A stretch of DNA of 64,000 nucleotides from contig CALHWB010000017.1 of assembly GCA_938036835.1 (NCBI GenBank), positions 1 through 64,000 on the forward strand, in the 5' to 3' direction. Below are positions 27,556-36,156 of the stretch, piece after piece; the stretch's first letter is position 1, and the number at the start of each line of letters is the position of its first letter. Source of the DNA: an uncultured Propionibacterium sp. GTDB lineage: Bacteria > Actinomycetota > Actinomycetes > Propionibacteriales > Propionibacteriaceae. Below the pieces are notes generated by a model. The model did no database searches and was not told where the DNA came from. It saw only the letters and a program-made list of their open reading frames with translations. The position numbers were made by a program, and so were the translations under genes.

Positions 27556-28416
27556 ATGGGTTGGCTGGAAGCCATCATTCTGGGCATCGTGCAGGGGTTG
27601 ACGGAATTCCTGCCCATCAGTTCCAGCGCCCATCAACTCATCGTCGGCCAGGTGTTCATGGGTGGGCGCGACCCGGGAGCAGCCTTCACCGCCGTCACCC
27701 AGTTGGGCACCGAGACCGCGGTGTTGATCTATTTCGCTCGCGACATCGCCCGGATCATCAGCCGGTGGGCCCGATCGTTGGCCGGCAAGGTACCCCACAG
27801 CGACCCGGATGCCCGGATGGGCTGGTTTGTGATCTTCGGTTCGCTGCCCATCGGGATCCTCGGCCTGCTGTTCCAGGACGCCATCGATTCCTCGCTGCGC
27901 AATCTGTGGATCACCGTGGCCACCCTGGGCGGCGTCGCGCTGCTGCTGGGTTTCGCCGACCGGGTCGTGGCCCGGCGTCTCCAGCACAAGGAACTGGCGA
28001 ACCTGAACTGGGCCGATGCGATCATCTATGGCCTGGCCCAGGCGGCGGCGCTGATTCCCGGAGTCTCCCGCTCCGGGGCGACCATCTCGGCCGGGCTGTA
28101 TCTGGGCTACTCCCGATCCGCTGCAGCCCGGTATGCCTTCCTGCTGGCTATTCCCGCGGTCTTCGCCTCCGGTCTCTACAAGCTCACCGATATCGGCAGC
28201 GATGCCTGCGTGCAATGGGGCCCAACCATCGTGGCAACGCTGGTGGCCGGGGTGATCGGCTACGCGGTGATCGCCTGGCTGTTGCGTTTCATCAGCCATC
28301 ACAGCTTCACCGCCTTCGTGATTTACCGGCTGATCCTGGCCGCGCTGCTGGCCGGGTTGCTGATCGGCGGGGTGGTGGCCCCCGATGCTGCCCTGAACGC
28401 GGGTTGCGGAGCCTGA
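27556..28416 (+). CDS. uppP: Undecaprenyl-diphosphatase
   Basis: Integral membrane phosphatase recycling undecaprenyl diphosphate for peptidoglycan synthesis; overproduction gives bacitracin resistance in other species. 286 residues, about eight hydrophobic segments. The two family motifs are EFLPISSSAHQLIV near the N-terminus and PGVSRSGATISAG near residue 165, supplying the Glu, Ser and Arg of the active site. ATG at 27556 has AGGAGG 11 nt upstream; the 8 extra residues of the longer frame are not family-like. The aldo/keto reductase starts 1 nt after its stop. Confidence 0.95.
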   Translation: MGWLEAIILGIVQGLTEFLPISSSAHQLIVGQVFMGGRDPGAAFTAVTQLGTETAVLIYFARDIARIISRWARSLAGKVPHSDPDARMGWFVIFGSLPIGILGLLFQDAIDSSLRNLWITVATLGGVALLLGFADRVVARRLQHKELANLNWADAIIYGLAQAAALIPGVSRSGATISAGLYLGYSRSAAARYAFLLAIPAVFASGLYKLTDIGSDACVQWGPTIVATLVAGVIGYAVIAWLLRFISHHSFTAFVIYRLILAALLAGLLIGGVVAPDAALNAGCGA

Positions 28417-28417
28417 C

Positions 28418-29398
28418 ATGCAACGCCGGCAGGTTGGCGGTTCGGGACTGAGCGTTGGACGGCTCGGTCTCGGCACCATGACCTGGGGTGGGGATGTATC
28501 CGCCGAGGCCGCCCGCAACCTGTTGCGCGATTTCGTGGCCGCCGGCGGCGATCTCATCGATACCGCTCCCGCGTACGGCGGCGGCCGGGCCGAGGAGATG
28601 ATCGGCCGGTTTATGCGTTCCGATCTGCGCCGCGACGATCTTGTGATCGCGACCAAGGCCGGGTTCGGCACGCATGGCAGTCCGCAGACCGTGGATACCT
28701 CCAGACGTGCCCTGGTGGACGACCTGGCCGACTCGCTGCGCCGGCTGCGAACCGACCACGTCGACATCTGGCAGGTGCATGCCTGGGGCGACGCGCCTCT
28801 GGAGGAGACTCTTGCCGCCCTGGACCAGGCCGTCAATGCCGGCATGGCCTTGTACGTCGGGGTTTGCAATTACATCGGCTGGCAGTTGGGCACCGCCGCG
28901 GCCTGGCAACGCGCATTGCCGGGACGGGCGCGACTGGTCAGCGAGCAGATCGAGTACTCGCTGCTGGCCCGTCGGGCCGAGGTCGAGGTGCTGCCCGGGC
29001 TGCATCACCACGGGATGGGTCTATTTCCCTGGTCGCCGCTCGGCCGGGGGGTGTTGACCGGTAAATACCGCGGCGGCACCCCGCGAGATTCGCGCGGTGG
29101 CCGGGATCATCTGGCCTGGTTCGTCGAACCCTATCTGGATGCCCGGTCCAATGCGGTGGTGGATGCGGTATCCCAGGCCGCCCAAGGGCTGGGGTTGACC
29201 ACCGCGCAGGTGGCCCTGTTATGGGTACGCGACGCCCCCGGCGTGACCGCCCCGCTGCTCGGCGCCCGGACCCCACAGCAGTTGGCCACCCTGCTGGCGG
29301 TGGACGACCAGGAGCTACCCGAACCGATCACCGCGGCACTCGATGACATCACCGGGGGTCCTCATTTCGGGCGGCCGGCCACCCGCATCGGCACATGA
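28418..29398 (+). CDS. Aldo/keto reductase
   Basis: NAD(P)H-dependent TIM-barrel oxidoreductase, 326 residues. The catalytic Asp and Tyr are in DLIDTAPAYGGGRAEEMIG, the Lys in DLVIATKAGFG and the His in VDIWQVHAWG. The cofactor-binding C-terminal part reads GVTAPLLGARTPQQLATLL. This is the subfamily of the general aldo/keto reductases close to yeast aryl-alcohol dehydrogenase-like proteins; the substrate is unknown. It is likely cotranscribed with uppP (1-nt gap) and followed by tRNA-Leu after 214 bp. Confidence 0.9.
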   Translation: MQRRQVGGSGLSVGRLGLGTMTWGGDVSAEAARNLLRDFVAAGGDLIDTAPAYGGGRAEEMIGRFMRSDLRRDDLVIATKAGFGTHGSPQTVDTSRRALVDDLADSLRRLRTDHVDIWQVHAWGDAPLEETLAALDQAVNAGMALYVGVCNYIGWQLGTAAAWQRALPGRARLVSEQIEYSLLARRAEVEVLPGLHHHGMGLFPWSPLGRGVLTGKYRGGTPRDSRGGRDHLAWFVEPYLDARSNAVVDAVSQAAQGLGLTTAQVALLWVRDAPGVTAPLLGARTPQQLATLLAVDDQELPEPITAALDDITGGPHFGRPATRIGT

Positions 29399-29612
29399 GC
29401 CCGGCCCGTCACGGGCTCACACCCAGAACCGGCATCTCGCTATCGGCGCGGTACGGGTCGGTGGCCAACCCGGCCATGATCGAATGGTCATCGAACCGGC
29501 CGGTGATGGCGGGGGGACTCCACCGGCGGTCCAGGCGCGATAGCAAGTCGCGAGGCGAGCGCCCAAGATGCTATGGTGACCACGCGCTCGGGAACATCCC
29601 GCAGCGGCACCG

Positions 29613-29697
29613 GTCCGGGTGGCGGAATAGGTAGACGCGCTAGCTTGAGGTGCTAGTGCCCGTATAGGGCATGGAGGTTCAAGTCCTCTCTCGGACA
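29613..29697 (+). tRNA. tRNA-Leu (anticodon GAG)
   Basis: 85 nt with the type II long variable arm expected of tRNA-Leu. The acceptor stem pairs GTCCGGG with CTCGGAC (one G-U). The anticodon stem-loop is CTAGC-TTGAGGT-GCTAG with anticodon GAG, reading CUC/CUU. The variable arm is TGCCCGTATAGGGCA, and the T arm contains GGTTCAAGTCC. Discriminator A at 29697; CCA is not encoded. The 214 bp before it hold no gene. Confidence 0.96.
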
Positions 29698-29796
29698 CGG
29701 CTCTATGGTGCGGGCCGTCGTTGTGGGCAGCATCCCCGGGCGGGCAACCTGAGCAGGAGATCCGGCTGCGCTTTTGTGTAGTGCGTCCGGGCGGAT

Positions 29797-30453
29797 TCAA
29801 GACAGCCCGCCGGGATGCGCTGCCGGGTGGGTATGCCACCCGGGCGGGTTTCCTGCCATGGCAGCCAGCAGCCGCTCCGCGTATTTGGCCAGCACATCGA
29901 CTTCCAGATTCACCAGTTGACCGACGGCAGTCTGCCCCAGGGTGGTCCGGCCGAGGGTTTCGGGGATCAGACCCACCGTGAAGGACGGCTCGGCGCCATC
30001 GGATACCTCCACCACGGTGAGGGATACCCCGTCGACCGCCACCGACCCCTTGGCCACCAGGTAGCGTTGCAGGGTGGCGGGCACCCCGATGGTGACCAGT
30101 TCACCGTCACCGGCACCGCGCCGCGCCAGAAGACACCCGGTGGCGTCCACATGCCCCTGGACGATGTGTCCACCCAGTCGGTCCTGAACGCGTAACGCCC
30201 GCTCCAGGTTCACCCGGTCACCGACGGCAAGCCGGCCGAGCGAGGTCCTGGCCAGCGTCTCGGCCATCAGGTCGGCACCGAAGACCTCGCCAGCGCAATC
30301 CACCACCGTAAGACAGCAGCCGTTGACCGCGATCGAATCGCCCGGTGCGGCATCCGCGGTGACCCGGGGCCCAGCCACGCGCAAACGCGCCGTCTCGCCC
30401 CGGTCCTCCAAAGCCGCTATCCGGCCCAGTTCCTCCACGATCCCGGTGAACAT
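29797..30453 (-). CDS. ribE: Riboflavin synthase
   Basis: Dismutates two 6,7-dimethyl-8-ribityllumazine molecules to riboflavin. 218 residues in two similar beta barrels, each with the lumazine-binding pattern. The N-terminal MFTGIVEELG is universal. The first barrel has NGCCLTVVD and the second VDGVSLTVVEV, with GGHIVQGHVDATG between. AGGAG precedes the ATG. No ribBA, ribD or ribH is adjacent and no FMN riboswitch is seen in the 108 bp upstream, so this gene is split from the rest of its pathway. It follows the ABC importer genes in the same orientation. Confidence 0.95.
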   Translation of the reverse strand: MFTGIVEELGRIAALEDRGETARLRVAGPRVTADAAPGDSIAVNGCCLTVVDCAGEVFGADLMAETLARTSLGRLAVGDRVNLERALRVQDRLGGHIVQGHVDATGCLLARRGAGDGELVTIGVPATLQRYLVAKGSVAVDGVSLTVVEVSDGAEPSFTVGLIPETLGRTTLGQTAVGQLVNLEVDVLAKYAERLLAAMAGNPPGWHTHPAAHPGGLS

Positions 30454-30561
30454 GATCTATCAAGCGCTCCTTTGCCAGACACCGACCCGCAGCGGCTCGT
30501 CCCCGCACTACCCCATTGTCGCCCCCGGCCTACCGGCCGGATGCCCGGCCCGACCGGTAGG

Positions 30562-32088
30562 TCAGGGTTGTCCGCCGGCCACATCGGTAGCGCCGAGCAC
30601 CGCTTCCTCGGTGGCCTCATCGCGTGCTAGTTCCCGCACGATCCGGCCACCGCTCATCACCAGCACCCGATCGCTGAGGGCAAGCACCTCCGGCAATTCC
30701 GAAGACACCATCAGCACCGCCATACCCTCGGCTACCAGGGCATCGATGATCCGGTAGAAGTCCGCCCGGGCACCCACGTCGACACCGCGGGTGGGTTCAT
30801 CCAACAGCAACAATGCCGGCGTGGTATTCAGCCATTTGGCCAGCACCACCTTCTGCTGGTTGCCACCCGAAAGCGACGACACCGGCAGGTCGAGTCCACC
30901 GATCTTGATGAGCAGTTCCCCCACCAGTTCGCCGGCCCGCTGCCGCAGCCGGCGGTGGTCCAGTATCAGGTTGCGATCCAACGCGAGCCGCGACAGTACG
31001 ATATTGTCGTAGATCGGCAGATCGAGGATCAGCCCTTGGGCCTTCCGGTCTTCGGTCACCAAGGCCATTCCCCGGCCGACTGCGTCGCGGGGGTGACATA
31101 CCCGCAGCGGGCGATCCCCCATCCTCACCTGCCCCGATCTGGGACGGTCGGCACCGAACAGGGCCCGCAGCAGTTCGGTACGTCCCGAACCGACCAACCC
31201 GGCGATGCCGACTATCTCGCCGGCATGCACCCGGAAGCTGACCGCCTCCGGAGCCCCGGGAACCCGCAGTTCGGTGACCTCCAACACCGCCTCACCCGGT
31301 GAGCGGATGTGCCGCACCGTGGAAAGCCCCTCGTCCAGTTCCCGCCCGACCATGGTGGCCACCAATTCGGCGGTGCCGGTGCCGTTCGGATCGAACTCCG
31401 CCTGCTTGCGGCCGTCCCGCAGCACGACGATGCGATCGGCGACCGCGTAGACCTCGTCGAGTCGATGGGTGACCAGGATCACGCTCTTGCCCTGTTCCCG
31501 CAGCGCCCGGATGGTGCCCAGCAATTGTTCGGTTTCCGCGCGGCCCAGGGCCGCGGTCGGTTCATCGAGAATGAACAGTTCGGCATCGACCGAGATGGCC
31601 CGGACGATCTCCACCATCTGCTGCTGGGCCACGCTGAGCGTGCCCACCAGGGCGGCGGGATCCAAGGGGAAGTCCAGTTCCAACCCGGCCAGCAGTTCCC
31701 CGGCCCGGCGCACCTGGGCGGCCTCGCTGCGGAACAAGCCACCCCGGTATCCGTCGGGCCGCGTCAGGTAGATGTTCTCGGCGACGCTCATCTCGGGGAT
31801 CAGATTGAACTCCTGCAGGACGATGGCGATCCCATGCTGCAAGGCGTCCAGGGCCGATCCGAAATGTACCGGCTTGCCACGCCACAGCACCTGGCCGGCA
31901 TCGCGATCGGTGACCCCGGCAATGATCTTGCCAAGCGTGGATTTGCCGGCCCCGTTCTCCCCGACCAGGGCGACCACCTCGCCCGCGGCGATATGCAGAT
32001 CGACATCGGCCAGTGCCCTGGTCGCCCCGTAGCTCTTGGAGATGGCGGTGGCGACCAGGGCAGGCGTTGATTCAGCGGTGGGCATCAT
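30562..32088 (-). CDS. Sugar ABC importer, double ATPase (RbsA/MglA type)
   Basis: 508 residues with two nucleotide-binding domains in tandem. The first has Walker A GENGAGKST, Q-loop LQEF, a signature-like LSVAQQQ and Walker B FILDEPTAALG. The second has the degenerate Walker A GLVGSGRTELL typical of the family, signature LSGGNQQKV and Walker B LLLDEPTRGVDVG. It energises uptake with the lipoprotein and permease encoded upstream. The start overlaps the binding-protein stop as ATGA. The substrate class is pentose, hexose, nucleoside or autoinducer-like; not decidable. Confidence 0.93.
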   Translation of the reverse strand: MMPTAESTPALVATAISKSYGATRALADVDLHIAAGEVVALVGENGAGKSTLGKIIAGVTDRDAGQVLWRGKPVHFGSALDALQHGIAIVLQEFNLIPEMSVAENIYLTRPDGYRGGLFRSEAAQVRRAGELLAGLELDFPLDPAALVGTLSVAQQQMVEIVRAISVDAELFILDEPTAALGRAETEQLLGTIRALREQGKSVILVTHRLDEVYAVADRIVVLRDGRKQAEFDPNGTGTAELVATMVGRELDEGLSTVRHIRSPGEAVLEVTELRVPGAPEAVSFRVHAGEIVGIAGLVGSGRTELLRALFGADRPRSGQVRMGDRPLRVCHPRDAVGRGMALVTEDRKAQGLILDLPIYDNIVLSRLALDRNLILDHRRLRQRAGELVGELLIKIGGLDLPVSSLSGGNQQKVVLAKWLNTTPALLLLDEPTRGVDVGARADFYRIIDALVAEGMAVLMVSSELPEVLALSDRVLVMSGGRIVRELARDEATEEAVLGATDVAGGQP

Positions 32089-33083
32089 TCAGCGAACACG
32101 GTGTCCTGGACCTTGGCTTCGGTCTCGCCGACGTTGTCCTTGGTGACCAAGATGGTGGGCACCTCGACGTGTTGTTCCGGTTTCTTCCCGGCCAGCACCT
32201 GGCAGGCCGCGGTTGCCGCCTCATTGCCCATCAGCACCGGCTGCTGCATCGATGCGCCGGTCACCCCTGCGGACTTTATCGCGGCCAGAGTGTCCGGGCT
32301 GCCGTCGAAGCCGACCAGCAGGATCTTGTCCTTGCCGCTGGTCTTCAACGCCTCCAGGGCACCCAGGGTGGCCTCATCGTGCTCGGTGAACAGCGCCACC
32401 ATGTCGGGATTGCCGGCGATCAGGTCCTGGGCCAATGCGAGGCCCTCGGAACGGGTGTAGTCCTTGGACTCCAGCAACGGGATGAGCTCATAGCCGGCCG
32501 CGGTAACCACATCGCTGAATCCCTGGGTACGGTCCTTGCCGTTCTGCCTGGTCTGGGAGATACCGATGATGCCGATCTTCCCGGAGGTCACGCCGGCAGC
32601 CTTGAGCTGCTCGACCATGTACTCACCGGCCTGCGCGGCACCGCCAACATTGTCGGTGGCGATGAAGGACGCGTACTTGCCCGAGTTGGTGCCGATATCG
32701 GCGATCACCACCGGGGTACCGGCCTGCTGGGCCACGTCCAGCACCGCGGGGGCCGAGGCGGAATCCGTCGGCGAGATGACGATGATGTCCACGCCAGCGG
32801 TGATGGCGTCCTGGGCGTTCTGCAGCTGGGTGCTCTGGCTGAGGTTGGAGTCATAGTCGGTGACGGTGGCCCCGGCCTTCTCCGCCTCCTGCTTGATGCC
32901 CACCGACAGCGAACGCCAGAACGGGATGCTCATCCCGGGAGTGATGTAGGCGATGTTGGCACCCTGGCAGCCGGCCGGAGTGCCGTCGCCTCCGGAAGGC
33001 CCCGAGCCGCCCGAATCCGGTACCGTACACGCGCTCAGGGCGAGCAGGGCCGACAAACCGACAATTGCGATGTTGCGCTGCAT
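32085..33083 (-). CDS. Sugar ABC importer, substrate-binding lipoprotein
   Basis: 332-residue precursor. A signal peptide (MQRNIAIVGLSALLALSAC) ends in the lipobox LSAC, so the protein is lipid-anchored outside the membrane. A type I periplasmic-binding fold follows. Its patterns are NIAYITPGMSIPFWRSLSVG at the start, ITAGVDIIVISPTDSASAPA, DIGTNSGKYASFIATDN and AGNPDMVALFTEHDEATLGA, which place it with ribose/galactofuranose-type proteins. AGGAAGG precedes the ATG; the longer upstream frame of 108 residues is antiframe of the permease gene. Confidence 0.92.
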   Translation of the reverse strand: MQRNIAIVGLSALLALSACTVPDSGGSGPSGGDGTPAGCQGANIAYITPGMSIPFWRSLSVGIKQEAEKAGATVTDYDSNLSQSTQLQNAQDAITAGVDIIVISPTDSASAPAVLDVAQQAGTPVVIADIGTNSGKYASFIATDNVGGAAQAGEYMVEQLKAAGVTSGKIGIIGISQTRQNGKDRTQGFSDVVTAAGYELIPLLESKDYTRSEGLALAQDLIAGNPDMVALFTEHDEATLGALEALKTSGKDKILLVGFDGSPDTLAAIKSAGVTGASMQQPVLMGNEAATAACQVLAGKKPEQHVEVPTILVTKDNVGETEAKVQDTVFAE

Positions 33084-33118
33084 TGCGTAACCCTTCCTAG
33101 GAGATGGCTCACCCGTGT

Positions 33119-34090
33119 TCAGCCGCGGCCGCGCGGTACCAGGCGATCCAGAATGACGGCGAGGATGATGACCGCGCCCAGTGCGGTGCCTTGCCAGAAG
33201 GCATTGACACCCAGAATGTTCAGTCCGTTCTGCAGCACCCCGATCAGGAACATCCCGATCAAGGTGCCCACCACCGATCCGCGACCACCCATCAGGCTGG
33301 CGCCACCGATCACCGCCGCGGCAATGGTGCGCATCTCGAAGCCGCCGCCGGTATTGGGGTCGACGACCCCCAGCCGGGAGGCTTCGATCAGCATGGCCAG
33401 CGCGCATAGCAGCCCGCTGATCACATAGGGCAGGACCAAATAGCGTTGCACCCGGACCCCGGACAGCCGGGCCGCCTCCTGATTGGAACCGATCGCGTAC
33501 CAGAACCGACCCGGCTTGGTGCGGGTCAGCACCAGATGGGCCAGGATGTACAAGATCGCAAACAGGAAGATATAGCCGCGGATCCCGGCGATTTCGCCCT
33601 TGCCCCAGATCGCATAGCCCTTCGGCAGATCGACCAGGGACGACCCATTGGATATCACATAGGCCAGCGAGCTACAGATCGCTGCCGTGCCGAGCGTCAC
33701 GATGAAGGGCGCCAGCCGCAGGCGGGCCACCAGCAGTCCGTTCACCAGCCCCACCAATAGCCCGGTGCCGAGCGACACGACGGCGCCCAACCCCACCGAG
33801 TTGGATCCAACCATCGCCAAACCACCGGTCATCACCGAGATGGCCGCGATCCCGCCCACCGACAGATCGATGCCGCCGGTGAGGATGACCATCGTCTGGC
33901 CGATCGCGATTATGCCCAGTACCATCACCTGACTGAGCACGTTCTGCAGATTCAGGGGGCTCAAGAACCGCGGCTGCAGGATGGTCAATGCGGTACACAG
34001 CAACATCAGCGCCCCGAGCATGGCCAATTCGATGCGATATCGGGAGGCCAGTTCCCTGATCCGCGTCGTCGCGGCATTCTGTCCTGCCAC
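33119..34090 (-). CDS. Sugar ABC importer, permease (RbsC type)
   Basis: 323 residues from a GTG preceded by AAGGAGG. About eight to ten membrane segments. The family segment IAIGQTMVILTGGIDLSVGG and the cytoplasmic coupling sequence AIGSNQEAARLSGVRV are present. A C-terminal GGASLMGGRGSVVGTLIG helps form the pore. First gene of the permease/binding protein/ATPase operon; 35 bp before the lipoprotein gene. No local regulator gene is seen. Confidence 0.93.
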   Translation of the reverse strand: MAGQNAATTRIRELASRYRIELAMLGALMLLCTALTILQPRFLSPLNLQNVLSQVMVLGIIAIGQTMVILTGGIDLSVGGIAAISVMTGGLAMVGSNSVGLGAVVSLGTGLLVGLVNGLLVARLRLAPFIVTLGTAAICSSLAYVISNGSSLVDLPKGYAIWGKGEIAGIRGYIFLFAILYILAHLVLTRTKPGRFWYAIGSNQEAARLSGVRVQRYLVLPYVISGLLCALAMLIEASRLGVVDPNTGGGFEMRTIAAAVIGGASLMGGRGSVVGTLIGMFLIGVLQNGLNILGVNAFWQGTALGAVIILAVILDRLVPRGRG

Positions 34091-34511
34091 CGCTTGCCCT
34101 CCTTGAAAGCAGCCTATGTACTCTTGTCCAGGGGGCTGCGCAGTAGAATGACACGGTCGGTGCCACCGCCCAATCGGATACGATTCTACCGTGACCAAAT
34201 CGAGATCAGCCTGCCAGTCCGGCTGGTTTGGTCTCCTTCGCGTCCACTGGATGCCCGTTCACGGATCGGGCGTAGCCTGGACGGCCTAGCGAATTTAGCT
34301 GACCGCAAGTATCCGGTTGCGCCCTCAGCACCCGGAGCATGACCGCGCCACCGTCCCGGAAGAAGTACCGTCGTTTTCTGTCGCCTTACCGGAGGCTGGG
34401 CAGGCCAACCCTCGATGGGGCGGCACCGAGGGTCCAGCCCAGGAGGTGGCTCGCCACCGGATGAGATGCCCGCATCGAGCACCCGGGTCATCGGGCATCT
34501 AGGATCGCCCC
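34091..34511. other. Divergent control region, sugar ABC operon / udg
   Basis: 421 bp without a gene. It contains an inverted repeat GTAGAAT (34143-34149) / ATTCTAC (34183-34189) with a 33-bp spacer, about 55 and 95 bp upstream of the permease start. It could be an operator. On the minus strand TAGAAT (34183-34188) and TACATA near 34115-34120 resemble -10 elements, without a good -35. From about 34200 to 34500 nothing else is recognised. Confidence 0.4.
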
Positions 34512-35465
34512 ATGTCGTCTAGCCAGTCCACCGGCCGCGCTGGACCATGCCGGGCCGGTCAAGGTCATGGCGGGCAGATCGCCGGGCCGGGCCCGGATAA
34601 GCAGACCGCCGGTGGCCAAAACCATCCATTGACCGGGCAACGATTCAGTTCACCGGTACCGCCGGGTAGCGGCTGGCCGGCCGATCCCGCCGCCCCGGAT
34701 ACTCCGATCGCCCGTTCGGCCGGCGCGGCCGCCCGGCTGGCCGATACCTCTTGCGACCTACCCACCCTGCAGGCTCGCGCCAGTGTCTGCCGGGCGTGCC
34801 CGCGGCTCGTCGCCTGGCGTGAGCAGGTGGCGCATCGGAAGCGAGCAGCCTACGCCGATCAGCCCTATTGGGGACGCCCGGTGCCATCGCTGGGTGATCC
34901 ACGAGCCGGGCTGCTGATCGTCGGGTTGGCGCCAGCCGCGCACGGGGGCAACCGCACCGGGCGGCTGTTCACCGGCGACCGCTCGGGGGATTGGCTGTTC
35001 GCCGCTCTGCATCGCGTCGGATTGGCTGCGCTGCCGACCGCCACCGCAGCCGGCGACGGTCAACGCCTCACCGGCGTGCGGCTGACCGCACCGGTGCGCT
35101 GTGCGCCGCCCCAGAACAAACCAACCGCCACCGAATTGCACACCTGTAGCGCCTGGTTCGATCGGGAACTGATGCTGCTGACCGAGATGCGCGGCATTCT
35201 GGCACTGGGCGGCATCGCCTGGCGCGCGGTGCTCGGCGCGGCACGCCGGCTCGGCTGGCAGGTGCCGCGCCCGCTGCCCAGGTTCGGGCATCTGGCCAGC
35301 ACCGAGTTGGTGCGCGCACCTGGGCGTGTGGTCCGCATGGTCGGCTGCTATCACGTCAGCCAGCAGAACACCTTCACCGGGCGGCTGACCGGGCCGATGC
35401 TGGACGAGGCGATCCGGCTGGCGGCCGGGGGGCGCTGCCGCCACGGCGATCTTGACAGCGACTGA
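34512..35465 (+). CDS. Uracil-DNA glycosylase, family 5 (UdgB)
   Basis: Removes uracil, and in known members also hypoxanthine or ethenocytosine, from DNA to begin base-excision repair. The signature IVGLAPAAHGGNRTGRLFTGDRSGD, seen here as GLAPAAHGGNRTGRLFTGD, is diagnostic for family 5, whose first motif lacks the polar catalytic Asp/Asn. Cysteines for a [4Fe-4S] cluster are CRAC (about residue 94), the Cys in PVRCAPPQNKP and one in HTCSAWF. The protein is 317 residues. The first about 75 are Gly/Pro/Ser-rich and probably disordered, or the true start is further in. Its last codons overlap the tetR promoter. Confidence 0.9.
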   Translation: MSSSQSTGRAGPCRAGQGHGGQIAGPGPDKQTAGGQNHPLTGQRFSSPVPPGSGWPADPAAPDTPIARSAGAAARLADTSCDLPTLQARASVCRACPRLVAWREQVAHRKRAAYADQPYWGRPVPSLGDPRAGLLIVGLAPAAHGGNRTGRLFTGDRSGDWLFAALHRVGLAALPTATAAGDGQRLTGVRLTAPVRCAPPQNKPTATELHTCSAWFDRELMLLTEMRGILALGGIAWRAVLGAARRLGWQVPRPLPRFGHLASTELVRAPGRVVRMVGCYHVSQQNTFTGRLTGPMLDEAIRLAAGGRCRHGDLDSD

Positions 35466-35496
35466 ATGCTTGTTCAGAATCTTGAATATGAGTTCA
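35452..35496 (+). promoter_or_regulatory. tetR promoter with tandem operator, inside udg 3' end
   Basis: TTGACA (35452-35457), 17 bp, CAGAAT (35475-35480). Transcription should start at about 35487-35488, the A of the tetR ATG. Two identical-form palindromes TGAA-N6-TTCA lie at 35463-35476 and 35483-35496, exactly 20 bp apart (two helical turns). The first covers the spacer and -10, the second the start. This is the layout of an autorepressed promoter bound by two dimers on one DNA face. Confidence 0.65.
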
Positions 35497-36156
35497 GCCC
35501 CTGCCGATCTCCTGCCCCGGGCCCGTATTCGCCTGGCCGCTCTGGAACTGTTCGGCGCCCAGGGCTTCGACAAGACGACGATCCGCCAGATCGCCACACG
35601 CGCCGGCGTCTCCCCCGGCCTTGTCATTCACCATTTCGGCAGCAAGACGCAGCTACGGCAGGCGGTTGACGAATGGGTGAGCGAACGAGTGCTGGACGAC
35701 AAGAAGGTTATGATGGCTGGCGCCTTCATGCCCCGAATGATCGACTACCTGGCCCAGCATCCCGAGCTGGCGCCAATGCTGACCTACCTGGTCACTGCGC
35801 TGCGAGAGGACGGCCCGATCGCCCAGCGGATGTTCGACCGGATATGCGAGTTGACCGAAGAGATTCTGCACGATGGCATCCGGCAGGGCGCGATCCGCCG
35901 GCTGGACGACCCAGAAGCAGTAGCCGTGCTGCTCACCGCATTCTCGGTCGGGTTGCTCATGTTCGATCGTCGGGTTGCCACCAAACTGGGTGGTCAGTCC
36001 CTGCTCGATCTGGTACCCCTTCGGCGTTACGCGACCATTTCGATGGATCTGTTCACCAACGGATTGTTCACCGACGAAACCTACCTGCGGATGACTGAGG
36101 CTGCCTTCGTCCAATCGGAGAAGGATGATGACCGACAACGCAATCCAAATCGCTGA
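35488..36156 (+). CDS. TetR-family repressor of the ABC-2 exporter
   Basis: 222 residues from ATG 35488. The N-terminal helix-turn-helix (about residues 10-58) reads ARIRLAALELFGAQGFDKTT, then IRQIATRAGVSPGLVIHHFG. The C-terminal helical domain binds an unknown ligand. There is no Shine-Dalgarno, but the predicted transcription start coincides with the ATG, so the mRNA is probably leaderless; the TTG at 35452 is the -35 box and is not a start. It overlaps the exporter ATPase gene by 32 bp, forming one operon, so it should control the exporter and itself. Confidence 0.9.
   Translation: MSSAPADLLPRARIRLAALELFGAQGFDKTTIRQIATRAGVSPGLVIHHFGSKTQLRQAVDEWVSERVLDDKKVMMAGAFMPRMIDYLAQHPELAPMLTYLVTALREDGPIAQRMFDRICELTEEILHDGIRQGAIRRLDDPEAVAVLLTAFSVGLLMFDRRVATKLGGQSLLDLVPLRRYATISMDLFTNGLFTDETYLRMTEAAFVQSEKDDDRQRNPNR

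Noticed and set aside
30454..30561. FMN riboswitch before ribE
   Set aside because: The conserved FMN-aptamer segments are not found in these 108 bp; only an ordinary AGGAG ribosome binding site is seen.
35452..35487. TTG at 35452 as the tetR start
   Set aside because: It is the -35 hexamer of the tetR promoter and would add 12 residues unlike TetR; ATG 35488 matches the predicted transcript start.
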